Below, in pieces: positions 6,126 to 14,332 of a stretch of DNA of 16,627 bases. Origin of the DNA: Methanosarcina sp. UBA402. GTDB taxonomy: Archaea; Halobacteriota; Methanosarcinia; Methanosarcinales; Methanosarcinaceae. The position numbers were made by a program, and so were the translations under genes. Every line of letters begins with the position of its first letter. The stretch's first letter is position 1. The stretch is from positions 1 to 16,627 of the forward strand of contig DADO01000155.1 in NCBI GenBank assembly GCA_002509325.1. Reading direction: 5' to 3'. The notes beneath the pieces are model-generated. The model did not search any database. It was not told the DNA's origin and was given only the letters and a program-made list of their open reading frames with translations.

Positions 6126-8768
6126 ATGGCAAACGTACCCCCTATCCCGAAAAGAATTGCTTCAATTAAATTCGGCTTAATATCCCCAAAAGAGATCCGT
6201 AAAATGAGTTCGACGCCCATTATTACGGCAGACACTTACGATGACGATGGATTTCCAATTGACATGGGGCTTATGGACACAAAACTTGGGGTTATTGACC
6301 CCGGGCTCCGCTGCAAAACCTGTTCTGGTCGGGCAGGCGAGTGTCCTGGACACTTCGGGCACATAGAACTTGTTGCCCCAGTAATCCATGTAGGTTTCAA
6401 CAAAGTAATCCGAAAACTCCTCAGGGCAACCTGCAGGAAATGCAGCAGGATCCTGCTTGAACCTGTACAGAAACAGCATTTCCTTGACCAGCTTGTAGGC
6501 ATTGAAGAAATAGGACACATGCCTGATGACCTGATTAACGAGGCTTATAAGGAAGCCAGCAAGATAAAGACCTGCCCCTATTGTAATGAGGAACAGCTAG
6601 ATATTAAATTCGAAAAACCCACTGAATATCTTGAAAACGGGGAAAAATTGACCCCTACTGAGATAAGGGACCGTTTTGAGAGCATTCCTGATGAGGACAT
6701 CCGGGTTATTGGGATGGACCCTAAGAATGCAAGGCCTGAGTGGATGATTCTCACAGTCCTACCTGTACCTCCTGTCACGGTTCGCCCCTCAATTACCCTT
6801 GAATCCGGGCAGCGCAGTGAAGACGACCTTACCCACAAGCTGGTAGATATTATAAGGATTAACCAGCGTTTCCAGGAAAACAGGGAAGCTGGCGCCCCTC
6901 AGCTCATTATTGAGGACCTCTGGGAACTTCTCCAGTATCATGTTACAACATTCTTTGATAACTCCGTCTCAGGAATACCTCCTGCAAGGCACAGGTCAGG
7001 CAGACCCTTAAAAACCCTCTCCCAGCGTTTGAAAGGTAAGGAAGGGCGTTTCAGAGGAAGCCTGTCTGGTAAGCGTGTTAACTTCTCTGCCCGTACAGTA
7101 ATCTCTCCTGACCCTAACCTGAGCATTAACGAGGTAGGGGTCCCTATGCCCATTGCACAGACTCTGACAGTACCTTCTACGGTAACACCAAGAAATATAG
7201 AACAACTTAAGATTTATGTGCGCAATGGTGAAGAGATACACCCAGGGGCAAACTATGTACTGCGCTCCGACGGCAGGCGTATAAAAGTTACCAATATAAA
7301 CAAAGAAGACCTTGCCGAAAAACTGGAGTTCGGCTGGGTAGTGGAGCGCCAGTTGAAAGATGGAGATATCGTACTCTTTAACAGGCAGCCTTCTCTGCAC
7401 AAGATGAGCATTATGGCTCACTCTGTAAAGGTGCTCCCGGATAAAACTTTCAGGCTGAACCCTGCGGTCTGTCCTCCATATAACGCAGACTTTGATGGAG
7501 ACGAAATGAACATGCACGCCCTTCAGACCGAAGAGTCCAGGGCTGAGGCAAAGATCCTCATGCAGGTCCAGGAAAACATTCTTTCCCCGCGTTTTGGAGG
7601 TCCCATTATAGGAGGGATCCACGATCACATTTCAGGGCTTTTCCTGCTAACCCGTTTTGAAAATCATATCTCTAAAGACGACGCTTATGATATGCTCCGG
7701 AAGAGCGATACCCGAAGCCTGCCAGATCCAGCAGGGCACGATCCAGATGGAGAGCCCTACTGGACAGGAAAACAGATTTTCAGCCGGATCCTGCCTGAAA
7801 ACCTTAATGCACAGTTTGCAGCCCAGTTTTGCTCGCACTGTGACATCTGTAAGAAAGAGGAGTGTCCAAACGATGCCTATGTGGTAATCCGGTGCGGAGA
7901 ACTCATCACTGGCACGATAGATGAGGCGGCAATCGGAGCGTTCAAAGGAAAGATTCAGGACCGTATTATCAAGGAGATAGGTCCTGAAGCTGGAGCCCGT
8001 TTTGTGGACGATATGACAATGCTTGCGATTCGAGCCCTCATGCGGACAGGTCTTAGTTTCGGAATAGCTGACGAAGATATTCCAAGAGAAGCCAGAATCC
8101 AGATCGATGAAGTTCTCGGCAAAGCTGAGGACGACGTGCAGAAACTCATCAAGTCATACGAGAATAAAGAACTCGAACCTCTCCCAGGCAGAACACTCGA
8201 TGAGACAATCGAGATGAGCATCATGCAAAAGCTTGGGAAAGCCAGAGACGAGACAGGTAGTATAGCAGACAGCCATATGGGACTTGAAAATCCGGCAGTT
8301 ATTATGGCTCGGTCAGGAGCCAGAGGTTCCATCCTTAACCTTACTCAGATGGCAGCATGTGTTGGCCAGCAGGCTGTGCGTGGTGAACGTATCCGTAGAG
8401 GATATGCAGGCAGGACATTACCCCATTTCGAAGAAGGAGACCTTGGTTCGGATGCTCACGGGTTCGTGAAGGCAAGCTACAAGAGTGGGCTCAACCCGAC
8501 TGAATATTTCTTCCACGCAATCGGTGGTAGGGAAGGTCTTGTGGATACTGCAGTCAGGACATCACAATCAGGGTACCTGCAGAGAAGACTTGTCAATGCT
8601 CTCCAGGATCTGGAAGTCCAGTATGACCTTACAGTCAGAGATACCAGAGGCGTGCTTGTACAGTTCAAGTTTGGAGAGGATGGGATTAATCCCACAAAAA
8701 GTGATTTCAGCAAACCCGATACAATTCACAGGATTGTCAGTTCTGTGGTAAATAGGGAGGTGGCCTGA
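6126..8768 (+). CDS. rpoA1: DNA-directed RNA polymerase subunit A' (RpoA1)
   Basis: This is the larger, N-terminal part of the split largest subunit and carries the catalytic magnesium site YNADFDGDEMNMH, with Asp455, Asp457 and Asp459 counted from the ATG at 6126. The clamp zinc site is formed by Cys63, Cys66, Cys73 and His76. A second zinc site has Cys103, Cys106, Cys150 and Cys153. Further landmarks are GKRVNFSARTVISPDPNL and RQPSLHKMSIMAH. The 880-residue length is normal. ATG 6126 is preferred to the GTG at 6120 because GGTGA (6114-6118) is correctly spaced only for the ATG. No intein interrupts the active site. Unusual is a cysteine cluster in the pore/funnel portion, Cys569, Cys572, Cys575 and Cys580 followed by proline, that resembles a metal or iron-sulfur site. 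The stop codon overlaps the rpoA2 ATG. Confidence 0.97.
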   Translation: MANVPPIPKRIASIKFGLISPKEIRKMSSTPIITADTYDDDGFPIDMGLMDTKLGVIDPGLRCKTCSGRAGECPGHFGHIELVAPVIHVGFNKVIRKLLRATCRKCSRILLEPVQKQHFLDQLVGIEEIGHMPDDLINEAYKEASKIKTCPYCNEEQLDIKFEKPTEYLENGEKLTPTEIRDRFESIPDEDIRVIGMDPKNARPEWMILTVLPVPPVTVRPSITLESGQRSEDDLTHKLVDIIRINQRFQENREAGAPQLIIEDLWELLQYHVTTFFDNSVSGIPPARHRSGRPLKTLSQRLKGKEGRFRGSLSGKRVNFSARTVISPDPNLSINEVGVPMPIAQTLTVPSTVTPRNIEQLKIYVRNGEEIHPGANYVLRSDGRRIKVTNINKEDLAEKLEFGWVVERQLKDGDIVLFNRQPSLHKMSIMAHSVKVLPDKTFRLNPAVCPPYNADFDGDEMNMHALQTEESRAEAKILMQVQENILSPRFGGPIIGGIHDHISGLFLLTRFENHISKDDAYDMLRKSDTRSLPDPAGHDPDGEPYWTGKQIFSRILPENLNAQFAAQFCSHCDICKKEECPNDAYVVIRCGELITGTIDEAAIGAFKGKIQDRIIKEIGPEAGARFVDDMTMLAIRALMRTGLSFGIADEDIPREARIQIDEVLGKAEDDVQKLIKSYENKELEPLPGRTLDETIEMSIMQKLGKARDETGSIADSHMGLENPAVIMARSGARGSILNLTQMAACVGQQAVRGERIRRGYAGRTLPHFEEGDLGSDAHGFVKASYKSGLNPTEYFFHAIGGREGLVDTAVRTSQSGYLQRRLVNALQDLEVQYDLTVRDTRGVLVQFKFGEDGINPTKSDFSKPDTIHRIVSSVVNREVA

Positions 8769-9952
8769 TGAGTATTAGTGAAGCTACAATCGATAGCATG
8801 ATTAAAGATCTGCCTCTTCCTTCAAATATTTTTAATACTCTCAGGGAAGATGTCATCAAAGCCGGAGTAAGCAAGAAGGAACTGGAAGAGATTATAGAAA
8901 AAGTGATGGAAGAGTATAATATCTCATGCATTGAGCCCTGTGATGCTGCCGGAGTGGTTGCGGCCCAGTCCATAGGAGAGCCTGGTACCCAGATGACAAT
9001 GCGTACCTTCCACTACGCTGGTGTGGCTGAAATTAGCGTAACTCTAGGTCTGCCCCGCCTTATCGAAATTGTCGATGCTCGAAAAATCCCGAGCACTCCT
9101 ATGATGACAATTGCCCTTTCCAAAGAGCATCCTGAAGATTATGCTTATGACAGGGAAAAAACAAGAGCTCTTGCCTGGGAAATTGAAGCGACTAAAATCG
9201 ATCACATTGCTGACGTGACAACTGATCTTTCTCAGATGCAACTTATAATAGACCTGCACGAAAAAGCGATGGAAGGCAGGAACATTACTATAGATCAAGT
9301 AAAGGAAAGATTCAACGAAGAACTGAATGTAATGGTCACAATCTCTCAGGATATAGATAACCAGATTATCATTGCCCCGGGAGAGCCTTCTTACAGGGAA
9401 CTCCTCCAGCTTGCAAAAAGTATCCATAATGTCACCTTGAAAGGGATAGAAGGGATCAAGCGTGTGGTGGTCCGGAAGGAAGGTGAGGAGTATACCCTCT
9501 ACACTGAAGGTTCGGCCCTGCGTGATGTGCTTCAGTTCGATGGTGTGGACAAGACAAGGACAAGCACGAACAATATTAACGAAATTTATGAAGTGCTTGG
9601 AGTCGAAGCTGCAAGAAACGCAATTATTAAGGAAGCGACTGATACCCTTCGCGAGCAGGGTCTTACTGTGGACATCAGGCATATTATGCTTGTGGCAGAC
9701 CTCATGACCTGTGACGGAGAAGTAAAACAGATCGGAAGACATGGAATTTCAGGTGAAAAGGCAAGTGTATTTGCCCGTGCAGCTTTCGAAGTTACGGTTA
9801 ATCACCTGCTTGATGCAGGGATGCGCGGGGACGTTGATCAGCTTCAGGGGGTCACGGAAAACATTATTGTCGGTCAGCCTATCCGTATGGGTACCGGAGA
9901 CGTGCACCTTATAAGCAGAAGGATGGAGGATATTGAAGCCGAGAAAGAGTGA
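8768..9952 (+). CDS. rpoA2: DNA-directed RNA polymerase subunit A'' (RpoA2)
   Basis: The 394-residue protein is the C-terminal third of the largest subunit, with the bridge helix end, trigger loop and jaw. The segment AAQSIGEPGTQMTMRTFHYAG (residues 65-85) is the trigger-loop signature, and GRHGISGEKASVFARAAFE near the C-terminus is the conserved end of the family. Its ATG at 8768 shares one base with the rpoA1 stop codon, and GGAGGTG at 8756-8762 lies inside rpoA1, so translation should be coupled, giving equal amounts of A' and A''. No intein or insertion is seen. It is the last polymerase gene of the operon, followed by a terminator-like hairpin and a 277-base gap. Confidence 0.97.
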   Translation: MSISEATIDSMIKDLPLPSNIFNTLREDVIKAGVSKKELEEIIEKVMEEYNISCIEPCDAAGVVAAQSIGEPGTQMTMRTFHYAGVAEISVTLGLPRLIEIVDARKIPSTPMMTIALSKEHPEDYAYDREKTRALAWEIEATKIDHIADVTTDLSQMQLIIDLHEKAMEGRNITIDQVKERFNEELNVMVTISQDIDNQIIIAPGEPSYRELLQLAKSIHNVTLKGIEGIKRVVVRKEGEEYTLYTEGSALRDVLQFDGVDKTRTSTNNINEIYEVLGVEAARNAIIKEATDTLREQGLTVDIRHIMLVADLMTCDGEVKQIGRHGISGEKASVFARAAFEVTVNHLLDAGMRGDVDQLQGVTENIIVGQPIRMGTGDVHLISRRMEDIEAEKE

Positions 9953-9957
9953 AGGTC

Positions 9958-9974
9958 TCAGGGTAAACCCCTGA
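9958..9974 (+). terminator. Hairpin after rpoA2
   Basis: TCAGGG (9958-9963) pairs with CCCTGA (9969-9974) around the five-base loop TAAAC, six bases after the rpoA2 stop codon. The following sequence is AT-rich with only short T runs. It probably marks the 3' end, or a processing or attenuation point, of the polymerase part of the operon. Confidence 0.45.
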
Positions 9975-10009
9975 AACTTAAACTTTAATCGAAACTCAGG
10001 TCATAATCA

Positions 10010-10111
10010 TTTAAATATATAATCTGATAGGAGACAAGTCCAGATCAGGCGTATATTTACTTTATGAAATTCAGAGTATTCTGCTGCAGAAACTTGAGCC
10101 CGCGAGGCTCA
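10010..10111 (+). promoter_or_regulatory. Candidate promoter and structured leader of rpl30e-nusA
   Basis: TTTAAATATA at 10010-10019 is a good archaeal TATA box and would start transcription near 10040. The resulting leader of about 190 bases contains two small hairpins. The first is TTCTG-CTG-CAGAA (10079-10091). The second is TGAGCC (10095-10100) with GGCTCA (10106-10111) around CGCGA. A second AT-rich element, AATAAATATAA, lies at 10121-10131. This is a position where the ribosomal and elongation-factor genes could be expressed separately from the polymerase genes. The remainder of the 9975-10229 gap shows nothing else. Confidence 0.4.
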
Positions 10112-10229
10112 TAACCAGAAAATAAATATAAGGCATTAGGTATTAGAGTACCATATATTCACCGAGCTTGGAAATCTTTATTAGGAAAGAGATAGAGTAG
10201 CGAGCTTATTTAAGACAGAGTTGATAAAA

Positions 10230-10520
10230 ATGAAGATCAATGTTGATAAATCTCTTATCAAGGCTGTGAAAACAGGAAAAGTAATAGTTGGAGCCAACCG
10301 GACCGTGGATGCAGCAGCAGACGGCTCTGCAAAAATGGTGGTCCTGGCATCAAATTGCCCCGAAGAAATCAAGCAGAAAGTTCAGGCAACAAATGTCCCT
10401 GTCCTGGAATACGAAGGCACAAGTGTAGAACTCGGGCCCGTATGCGGTAAGCCTTTTACGATTGCAGCCATGGCAATTCTCGATGTAGGAGAATCCGATA
10501 TCCTGGCAGCTACAGTTTGA
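10230..10520 (+). CDS. rpl30e: Large-subunit ribosomal protein L30e (eL30)
   Basis: The 96-residue protein belongs to the L7Ae/L30e/S12e family of small RNA-binding ribosomal proteins. Typical features are the N-terminal helix with KAVKTGKVIVGANRT, the central KMVVLASNCPEEIKQK strand-turn-helix, and the C-terminal FTIAAMAILDVGESDIL. The gene position between rpoA2 and nusA is the classical archaeal one. A TTG nine bases earlier (10221) is in frame, but the ATG at 10230 gives the normal family start MKINVDKS. The ribosome binding site is weak (GTTGAT just upstream). Yeast L30 regulates its own transcript through a kink-turn; the long leader here makes autoregulation conceivable, but I cannot draw a clear kink-turn. 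Confidence 0.95.
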   Translation: MKINVDKSLIKAVKTGKVIVGANRTVDAAADGSAKMVVLASNCPEEIKQKVQATNVPVLEYEGTSVELGPVCGKPFTIAAMAILDVGESDILAATV

Positions 10521-10540
10521 TAGAAGGAGTTGGCAACGTT

Positions 10541-10966
10541 TTGGGTGAAATAAGACTTACTGCAGAAAGCATCCAGTACATTGCGTTATTTGAAAATATG
10601 ACTCGGGCCAAAATCCTCGACTGTATCCCTGAAGAGGAAAGGCTTGTATATGTTGTAAAACAGGGTGATATGGGGCTTGCTATAGGCAAAAATGGGGAAA
10701 ATATAAACCGCGTTAAAAAGGTCTTGGACAAACCCATAGAACTTGTGGAATATTCAGATGACCCTGCTACCTTTATTAAGAATGCCTTCGGACCTGTATC
10801 CGTGAGCTCGGTAAATATTGTGAGCAAAAATGACAAGCGATTAGCTTATGTAGAGGTACCCAATAAGGAGAAAGGGCTTGCTATAGGCCGCAACGGGAAG
10901 AACATTGAGAAAGTAAAGATGCTTGCCCGTCGCCATCACAATATAGAAGATGTAATCCTGCAGTAA
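10541..10966 (+). CDS. nusA: NusA-like KH-domain transcription factor
   Basis: Archaeal NusA is a short version of the bacterial factor, keeping only the two KH RNA-binding domains and lacking the S1 and N-terminal polymerase-binding domains. Both KH loops are visible: GKNG at residues 49-52 (in GLAIGKNGENINRVKK) and GRNG at 116-119 (in GLAIGRNGKNIEKVK). With the TTG at 10541 as the start the protein has 141 residues and begins MGEIRLT, as expected for the family. The Shine-Dalgarno AAGGAGT (10524-10530) lies ten bases before it. An in-frame TTG at 10517 overlaps the rpl30e stop and would place that site inside the coding region, so it is less likely. It follows rpl30e by 20 bases and is presumably co-transcribed. 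It is thought to act in transcription termination or elongation control, though the archaeal role is poorly defined. Confidence 0.94.
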   Translation: MGEIRLTAESIQYIALFENMTRAKILDCIPEEERLVYVVKQGDMGLAIGKNGENINRVKKVLDKPIELVEYSDDPATFIKNAFGPVSVSSVNIVSKNDKRLAYVEVPNKEKGLAIGRNGKNIEKVKMLARRHHNIEDVILQ

Positions 10967-11014
10967 TTATCTTAGTTTACGTTGATCCATTTATCCGGCG
11001 TTGAAGAACAATCT

Positions 11015-11038
11015 GGCATACATTATGCCTTTAAATTA
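11015..11038 (+). promoter_or_regulatory. Palindrome abutting a TATA-like element upstream of rps12
   Basis: GGCATA (11015-11020), loop CAT, TATGCC (11024-11029) is a perfect six-base inverted repeat. It is followed directly by TTTAAATTA (11030-11038), a good TATA-like element, with the rps12 ATG at 11072. Transcription from it would start near 11060, close to the Shine-Dalgarno site. The palindrome could be an operator, an intrinsic terminator of the rpl30e-nusA transcript, or chance. Confidence 0.3.
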
Positions 11039-11071
11039 CACATTAGTTTAAAAACAATCGGAGCTAACACA

Positions 11072-11500
11072 ATGGCTAAAGGAAAATATGCAGCTAATAT
11101 TCTCAAACAGACCAGGAAGAATGCCCGCTGGAAAGATACATACTACGGCAGGCGAGTTCTTGGGCTGAACGTGAAAGCCGACCCATTAGGTGGTGCACCA
11201 CAGGGGCGGGGTATTGTATTGGAAAAAGTAGGAGTTGAAGCCAAGCAGCCAAACTCAGCTATCCGTAAGTGCGTAAGAATCCAGCTCATCAAGAACGGGC
11301 GTCAGGTAACTGCTTTCTGTCCAGGGGACGGAGCAGTGAACTTCATTGATGAACACGATGAAGTGACCGTAGAAAGGATTGGAGGCCGTATGGGTGGTGC
11401 TATGGGTGACATTCCAGGTGTACGCTTCAAAGTGATTGAAGTAAACAACGTATCCCTGAACGAGATGGTCATCGGCAAATTGGAAAAACCCAGGAGATGA
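11072..11500 (+). CDS. rps12: Small-subunit ribosomal protein S12 (uS12)
   Basis: S12 sits at the decoding centre of the 30S subunit and affects translational accuracy. The 142-residue protein has the conserved KQPNSAIRKCVR (residues 58-69) and DIPGVRFKV (113-121), plus the archaeal/eukaryotic N-terminal extension. An open frame extends upstream to an ATG at 10982, but the ATG at 11072 is chosen because GGAG (11060-11063) precedes it by eight bases and it yields the standard archaeal N-terminus MAKGKYAAN. The extra 30 codons upstream overlap the palindrome and TATA-like element and look non-coding. It is followed after six bases by rps7, whose ribosome binding site lies in the end of this gene. 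Confidence 0.97.
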   Translation: MAKGKYAANILKQTRKNARWKDTYYGRRVLGLNVKADPLGGAPQGRGIVLEKVGVEAKQPNSAIRKCVRIQLIKNGRQVTAFCPGDGAVNFIDEHDEVTVERIGGRMGGAMGDIPGVRFKVIEVNNVSLNEMVIGKLEKPRR

Positions 11501-11506
11501 TTTTTC

Positions 11507-12067
11507 TTGTATAAATTATTCGGTAAGTGGGACCCGACTGAAGTTGAAGTCAGAGACCTCGGAATTAAGCGCTATGTCAGCCTTACTCCTGTTATTGTCC
11601 CCCACAGCAGCGGAAAGCATGCCAGGCAGCAGTTTAACAAATCCGAAATTTCCATTGTGGAACGTCTGGCAAACAACCTGATGAGGAACGAGGTAAACAC
11701 TGGGAAGAAGCAGAAGACCCTCAGCGCAGTTGAAGAAGCTTTTGACATCGTGAACAGGAAAACCCAGCAGAACCCTATTCAGGTGCTTGTGGATGCTATA
11801 GCCAATGCAGGCCCCAGGGAAGAAGTAGTAAGGCTGAAGTATGGTGGAATTTCCGTACCAAAGGCAGTAGACACCGCACCCCAGAGGCGTGTGGATACAG
11901 CTCTGCGCTACATCAGTATGGGAACCAACAATGCAGCCTTTAAATCCAAGAGGTCGGTTGCAGAATGTCTTGCAACTGAATTAATAGGCGCTGCAAATCG
12001 TGATACTAAATCCTTCGCTATCAACAGGAAGGATGCAAAGGAAAGAGTTGCAAAGGCAGCACGCTAA
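11507..12067 (+). CDS. rps7: Small-subunit ribosomal protein S7 (uS7)
   Basis: S7 is a primary 16S rRNA binder that organises the 30S head and contacts the E-site tRNA. The 186-residue protein begins MYKLFGKWDPTEVEV and contains the typical archaeal segment KYGGISVPKAVDTAPQRRVD, followed by TALRYISMGTNNAAF, and the C-terminal AKERVAKAAR. The start is TTG 11507. The Shine-Dalgarno AGGAG (11492-11496) is inside the last rps12 codons, next to its TGA, so translation is likely coupled. The order rps12-rps7-fusA matches both the archaeal cluster and the bacterial str operon. In bacteria S7 represses its own operon; no equivalent site is evident in the six bases available here. Confidence 0.97.
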   Translation: MYKLFGKWDPTEVEVRDLGIKRYVSLTPVIVPHSSGKHARQQFNKSEISIVERLANNLMRNEVNTGKKQKTLSAVEEAFDIVNRKTQQNPIQVLVDAIANAGPREEVVRLKYGGISVPKAVDTAPQRRVDTALRYISMGTNNAAFKSKRSVAECLATELIGAANRDTKSFAINRKDAKERVAKAAR

Positions 12068-12100
12068 TCGATTATGCGGATTGCCCCTATCTAAAAAATT

Positions 12101-12110
12101 GTTATATAAC
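12101..12110 (+). promoter_or_regulatory. Candidate TATA box for fusA
   Basis: GTTATATAAC at 12101-12110 is a self-complementary TATA-like element in the 72-base gap between rps7 and fusA. It would start transcription about ten bases before the fusA ATG, suggesting a very short leader. The gene may equally be read through from rps7. Confidence 0.4.
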
Positions 12111-12139
12111 TAAATTATATTTGTTTAAAAGGTATTAGC

Positions 12140-14332
12140 ATGGGACGAAGGAAGAAGATGGTCGAGCGCGTAACGACGCTCATGAATGAACCTACAAAGA
12201 TCAGAAACATCGGGATCGTTGCACATATTGACCACGGAAAAACTACACTATCGGATAACCTATTAGGCGGCGCCGGCATGATCTCAAAGGAGCTTGCAGG
12301 CAGACAGTTATTCATGGATTCCGATGAAGAGGAACAGGAAAGAGGTATCACAATTGATTCCTCCAACGTTTCCATGGTTCACACTTTTGATAATGAAGAT
12401 TACCTGATCAACCTGATCGATACTCCCGGACACGTTGACTTCGGTGGGGACGTTACCCGTGCCATGCGAGCTGTGGACGGCGCAGTCGTGGTTGTGGATG
12501 CGGTCGAAGGTACTATGCCCCAAACTGAAACCGTACTGAGGCAGGCTCTTAGAGAACAGGTCAAACCCGTGCTTTTCATTAACAAGGTAGACAGATTGAT
12601 CAATGAGCTCAAGGTTGATTCCCAGGAAATGCAGGTCCGCCTTGGAAAAGTCATAGATCATGTGAACAAGCTTATCAAGAACATGAACCCTGAAAAATAC
12701 AAGGCAGGGTGGAAAGTTGATGCTGCAGCCGGAACTGTTGCTTTCGGATCAGCGCTTTACAACTGGGCAATCAGTGTGCCCATGATGAAGAAAACCGGGG
12801 TTTCTTTTAACGACGTATACGGTTACTGCAAAGCCGGAGACATGAAGTCTCTGGCAGAAAAGTGCCCTCTGCACGAAGCTGTCCTTGACATGGTTATTCA
12901 CTTCCTGCCAAACCCTCTTGAAGCCCAGAAGAACAGGGTAAAAGTAATCTGGCATGGGGACGAGGATAGTGAAATCGGAAAGTCTATGGCCAACGCAGAT
13001 GCAGAAGGAGATCTTGCGTTCATGGTAACTGACATTTCCATTGACCCCCATGCAGGAGAAGTTGCAACAGGAAGGTTATTCAGTGGTTCTCTTACCCGTG
13101 GAATAGAAGTCTATACCTCAGGTACTGTAAAGAAGAGCAGAGTCCAGCAGGTAGGTGTCTTCATGGGTCCTGAAAGGCTTGAAGTGGACAAAATTCCTGC
13201 AGGAAATATTGCCGCTGTTACCGGTCTGAAAGACGCAATCGTGGGGTCTACTGTAACAACCCTTGACGGTATGATGCCTTTCGAAAGCATCAGGCACGTG
13301 AGCGAACCTGTGGTAACTGTAGCTGTGGAAGCCAAACACACCAAAGACCTGCCCAAGCTGATCGAAGTACTCAGACAGGTTGCAAAGGAAGACCCGACCC
13401 TTCAGATCACTCTTGATGAGGAAACTGGGGAACACCTGCTGGCTGGTATGGGAGAACTCCATCTTGAGGTTATTGCCCACAGGATTGAAAGGGATAAAAA
13501 TGTGGAAATCACCACAAGCAAGCCTATTGTTGTTTACCGGGAAACCATAAAGAGGAAGATTGAACCTGTTGAAGGAAAGTCCCCTAACAGGCACAACAGG
13601 TTTTATGTCTATGTGGAACCTCTTGATCTTGAGATTGTCGATGCTATTAAGGCCGGGGATGTCAGCATGAATATGCCCGAGCTTGAACGCAGGCAGAAGC
13701 TCATTGATCTCGGTATGGGCAAAGAAGAGGCAAAAGGCATTGTCGGCATCTTCAATTCCAATATCTACGTCGATATAACCAAAGGTATCCAGTATCTGCA
13801 TGAGACAATGGAACTCGTGCTTGATGGGTTTGAGGAAGTCATGCGTGCAGGCCCGCTCACAAGGGAGCCAGTAGCAAACGTGAAATGTGTACTCGTAGAT
13901 GCCAAGCTTCACGAAGACGCAATCCACAGAGGTCCAGCCCAGATTATTCCTGCTTCAAGGCAGGCAATTCAGGCAGGCATGCTTATGGCAGATGACACCC
14001 TGCTCGAACCTTATCAGAAGGTCTTTGTTCAGGTGCCCCAGCTTTTAATGGGCGGTGCAACAAAGGAACTGCAGGGCCGCCGTGGAGTAATTCTCAACAT
14101 GACCACGGAAGGAGACCTGGCAATTATCGAGGCCAGAGTGCCTGTAGCTGAGATGTTTGGATTTGCAGGTGAGATTAGGTCTGCAACTGAAGGACGTGCC
14201 ATGTGGAGCACCGAATTCGGAGGCTTTGACATTGTGCCAGCCAGCATCCAGAACGAAATTGTGACCCAGATAAGGGAGAGGAAAGGCTTAAAGAAAGAAT
14301 TGCCCAAAGCCTCTGACTACCTTTCAATGTAA
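12140..14332 (+). CDS. fusA: Translation elongation factor 2 (EF-2, archaeal EF-G homologue)
   Basis: EF-2 is the GTPase that drives translocation of tRNA and mRNA on the ribosome. The 730-residue length is standard. The G domain shows the P-loop AHIDHGKT (residues 29-36), RGITID (68-73), DTPGHVD (94-100) and NKVD (148-151). The C-terminal domain IV carries the diphthamide loop DAIHRGPAQIIP, with His596 the residue that is modified to diphthamide, so the organism should have the diphthamide pathway. The ATG at 12140 starts the typical MGRRKKMVER and is preceded by AAAGGT; the site is modest and the leader short. The stop codon overlaps a terminator-like hairpin. It is in the conserved position after rps12-rps7 and before tuf. 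Confidence 0.98.
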   Translation: MGRRKKMVERVTTLMNEPTKIRNIGIVAHIDHGKTTLSDNLLGGAGMISKELAGRQLFMDSDEEEQERGITIDSSNVSMVHTFDNEDYLINLIDTPGHVDFGGDVTRAMRAVDGAVVVVDAVEGTMPQTETVLRQALREQVKPVLFINKVDRLINELKVDSQEMQVRLGKVIDHVNKLIKNMNPEKYKAGWKVDAAAGTVAFGSALYNWAISVPMMKKTGVSFNDVYGYCKAGDMKSLAEKCPLHEAVLDMVIHFLPNPLEAQKNRVKVIWHGDEDSEIGKSMANADAEGDLAFMVTDISIDPHAGEVATGRLFSGSLTRGIEVYTSGTVKKSRVQQVGVFMGPERLEVDKIPAGNIAAVTGLKDAIVGSTVTTLDGMMPFESIRHVSEPVVTVAVEAKHTKDLPKLIEVLRQVAKEDPTLQITLDEETGEHLLAGMGELHLEVIAHRIERDKNVEITTSKPIVVYRETIKRKIEPVEGKSPNRHNRFYVYVEPLDLEIVDAIKAGDVSMNMPELERRQKLIDLGMGKEEAKGIVGIFNSNIYVDITKGIQYLHETMELVLDGFEEVMRAGPLTREPVANVKCVLVDAKLHEDAIHRGPAQIIPASRQAIQAGMLMADDTLLEPYQKVFVQVPQLLMGGATKELQGRRGVILNMTTEGDLAIIEARVPVAEMFGFAGEIRSATEGRAMWSTEFGGFDIVPASIQNEIVTQIRERKGLKKELPKASDYLSM

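Noticed and set aside
7008..7628. 206-codon minus-strand frame opposite rpoA1
   Set aside because: Shadow of the catalytic core of RpoA1.
6126..9952. Inteins in the polymerase genes
   Set aside because: All catalytic motifs are continuous and lengths are normal.
10982..11071. 30-codon N-terminal extension of rps12
   Set aside because: It covers a palindrome and TATA-like element, lacks a ribosome binding site, and is absent from the normal archaeal S12 start.
13118..13927. 269-codon frame on the minus strand opposite fusA
   Set aside because: Antisense shadow of EF-2; the sense strand is a complete, conserved gene.
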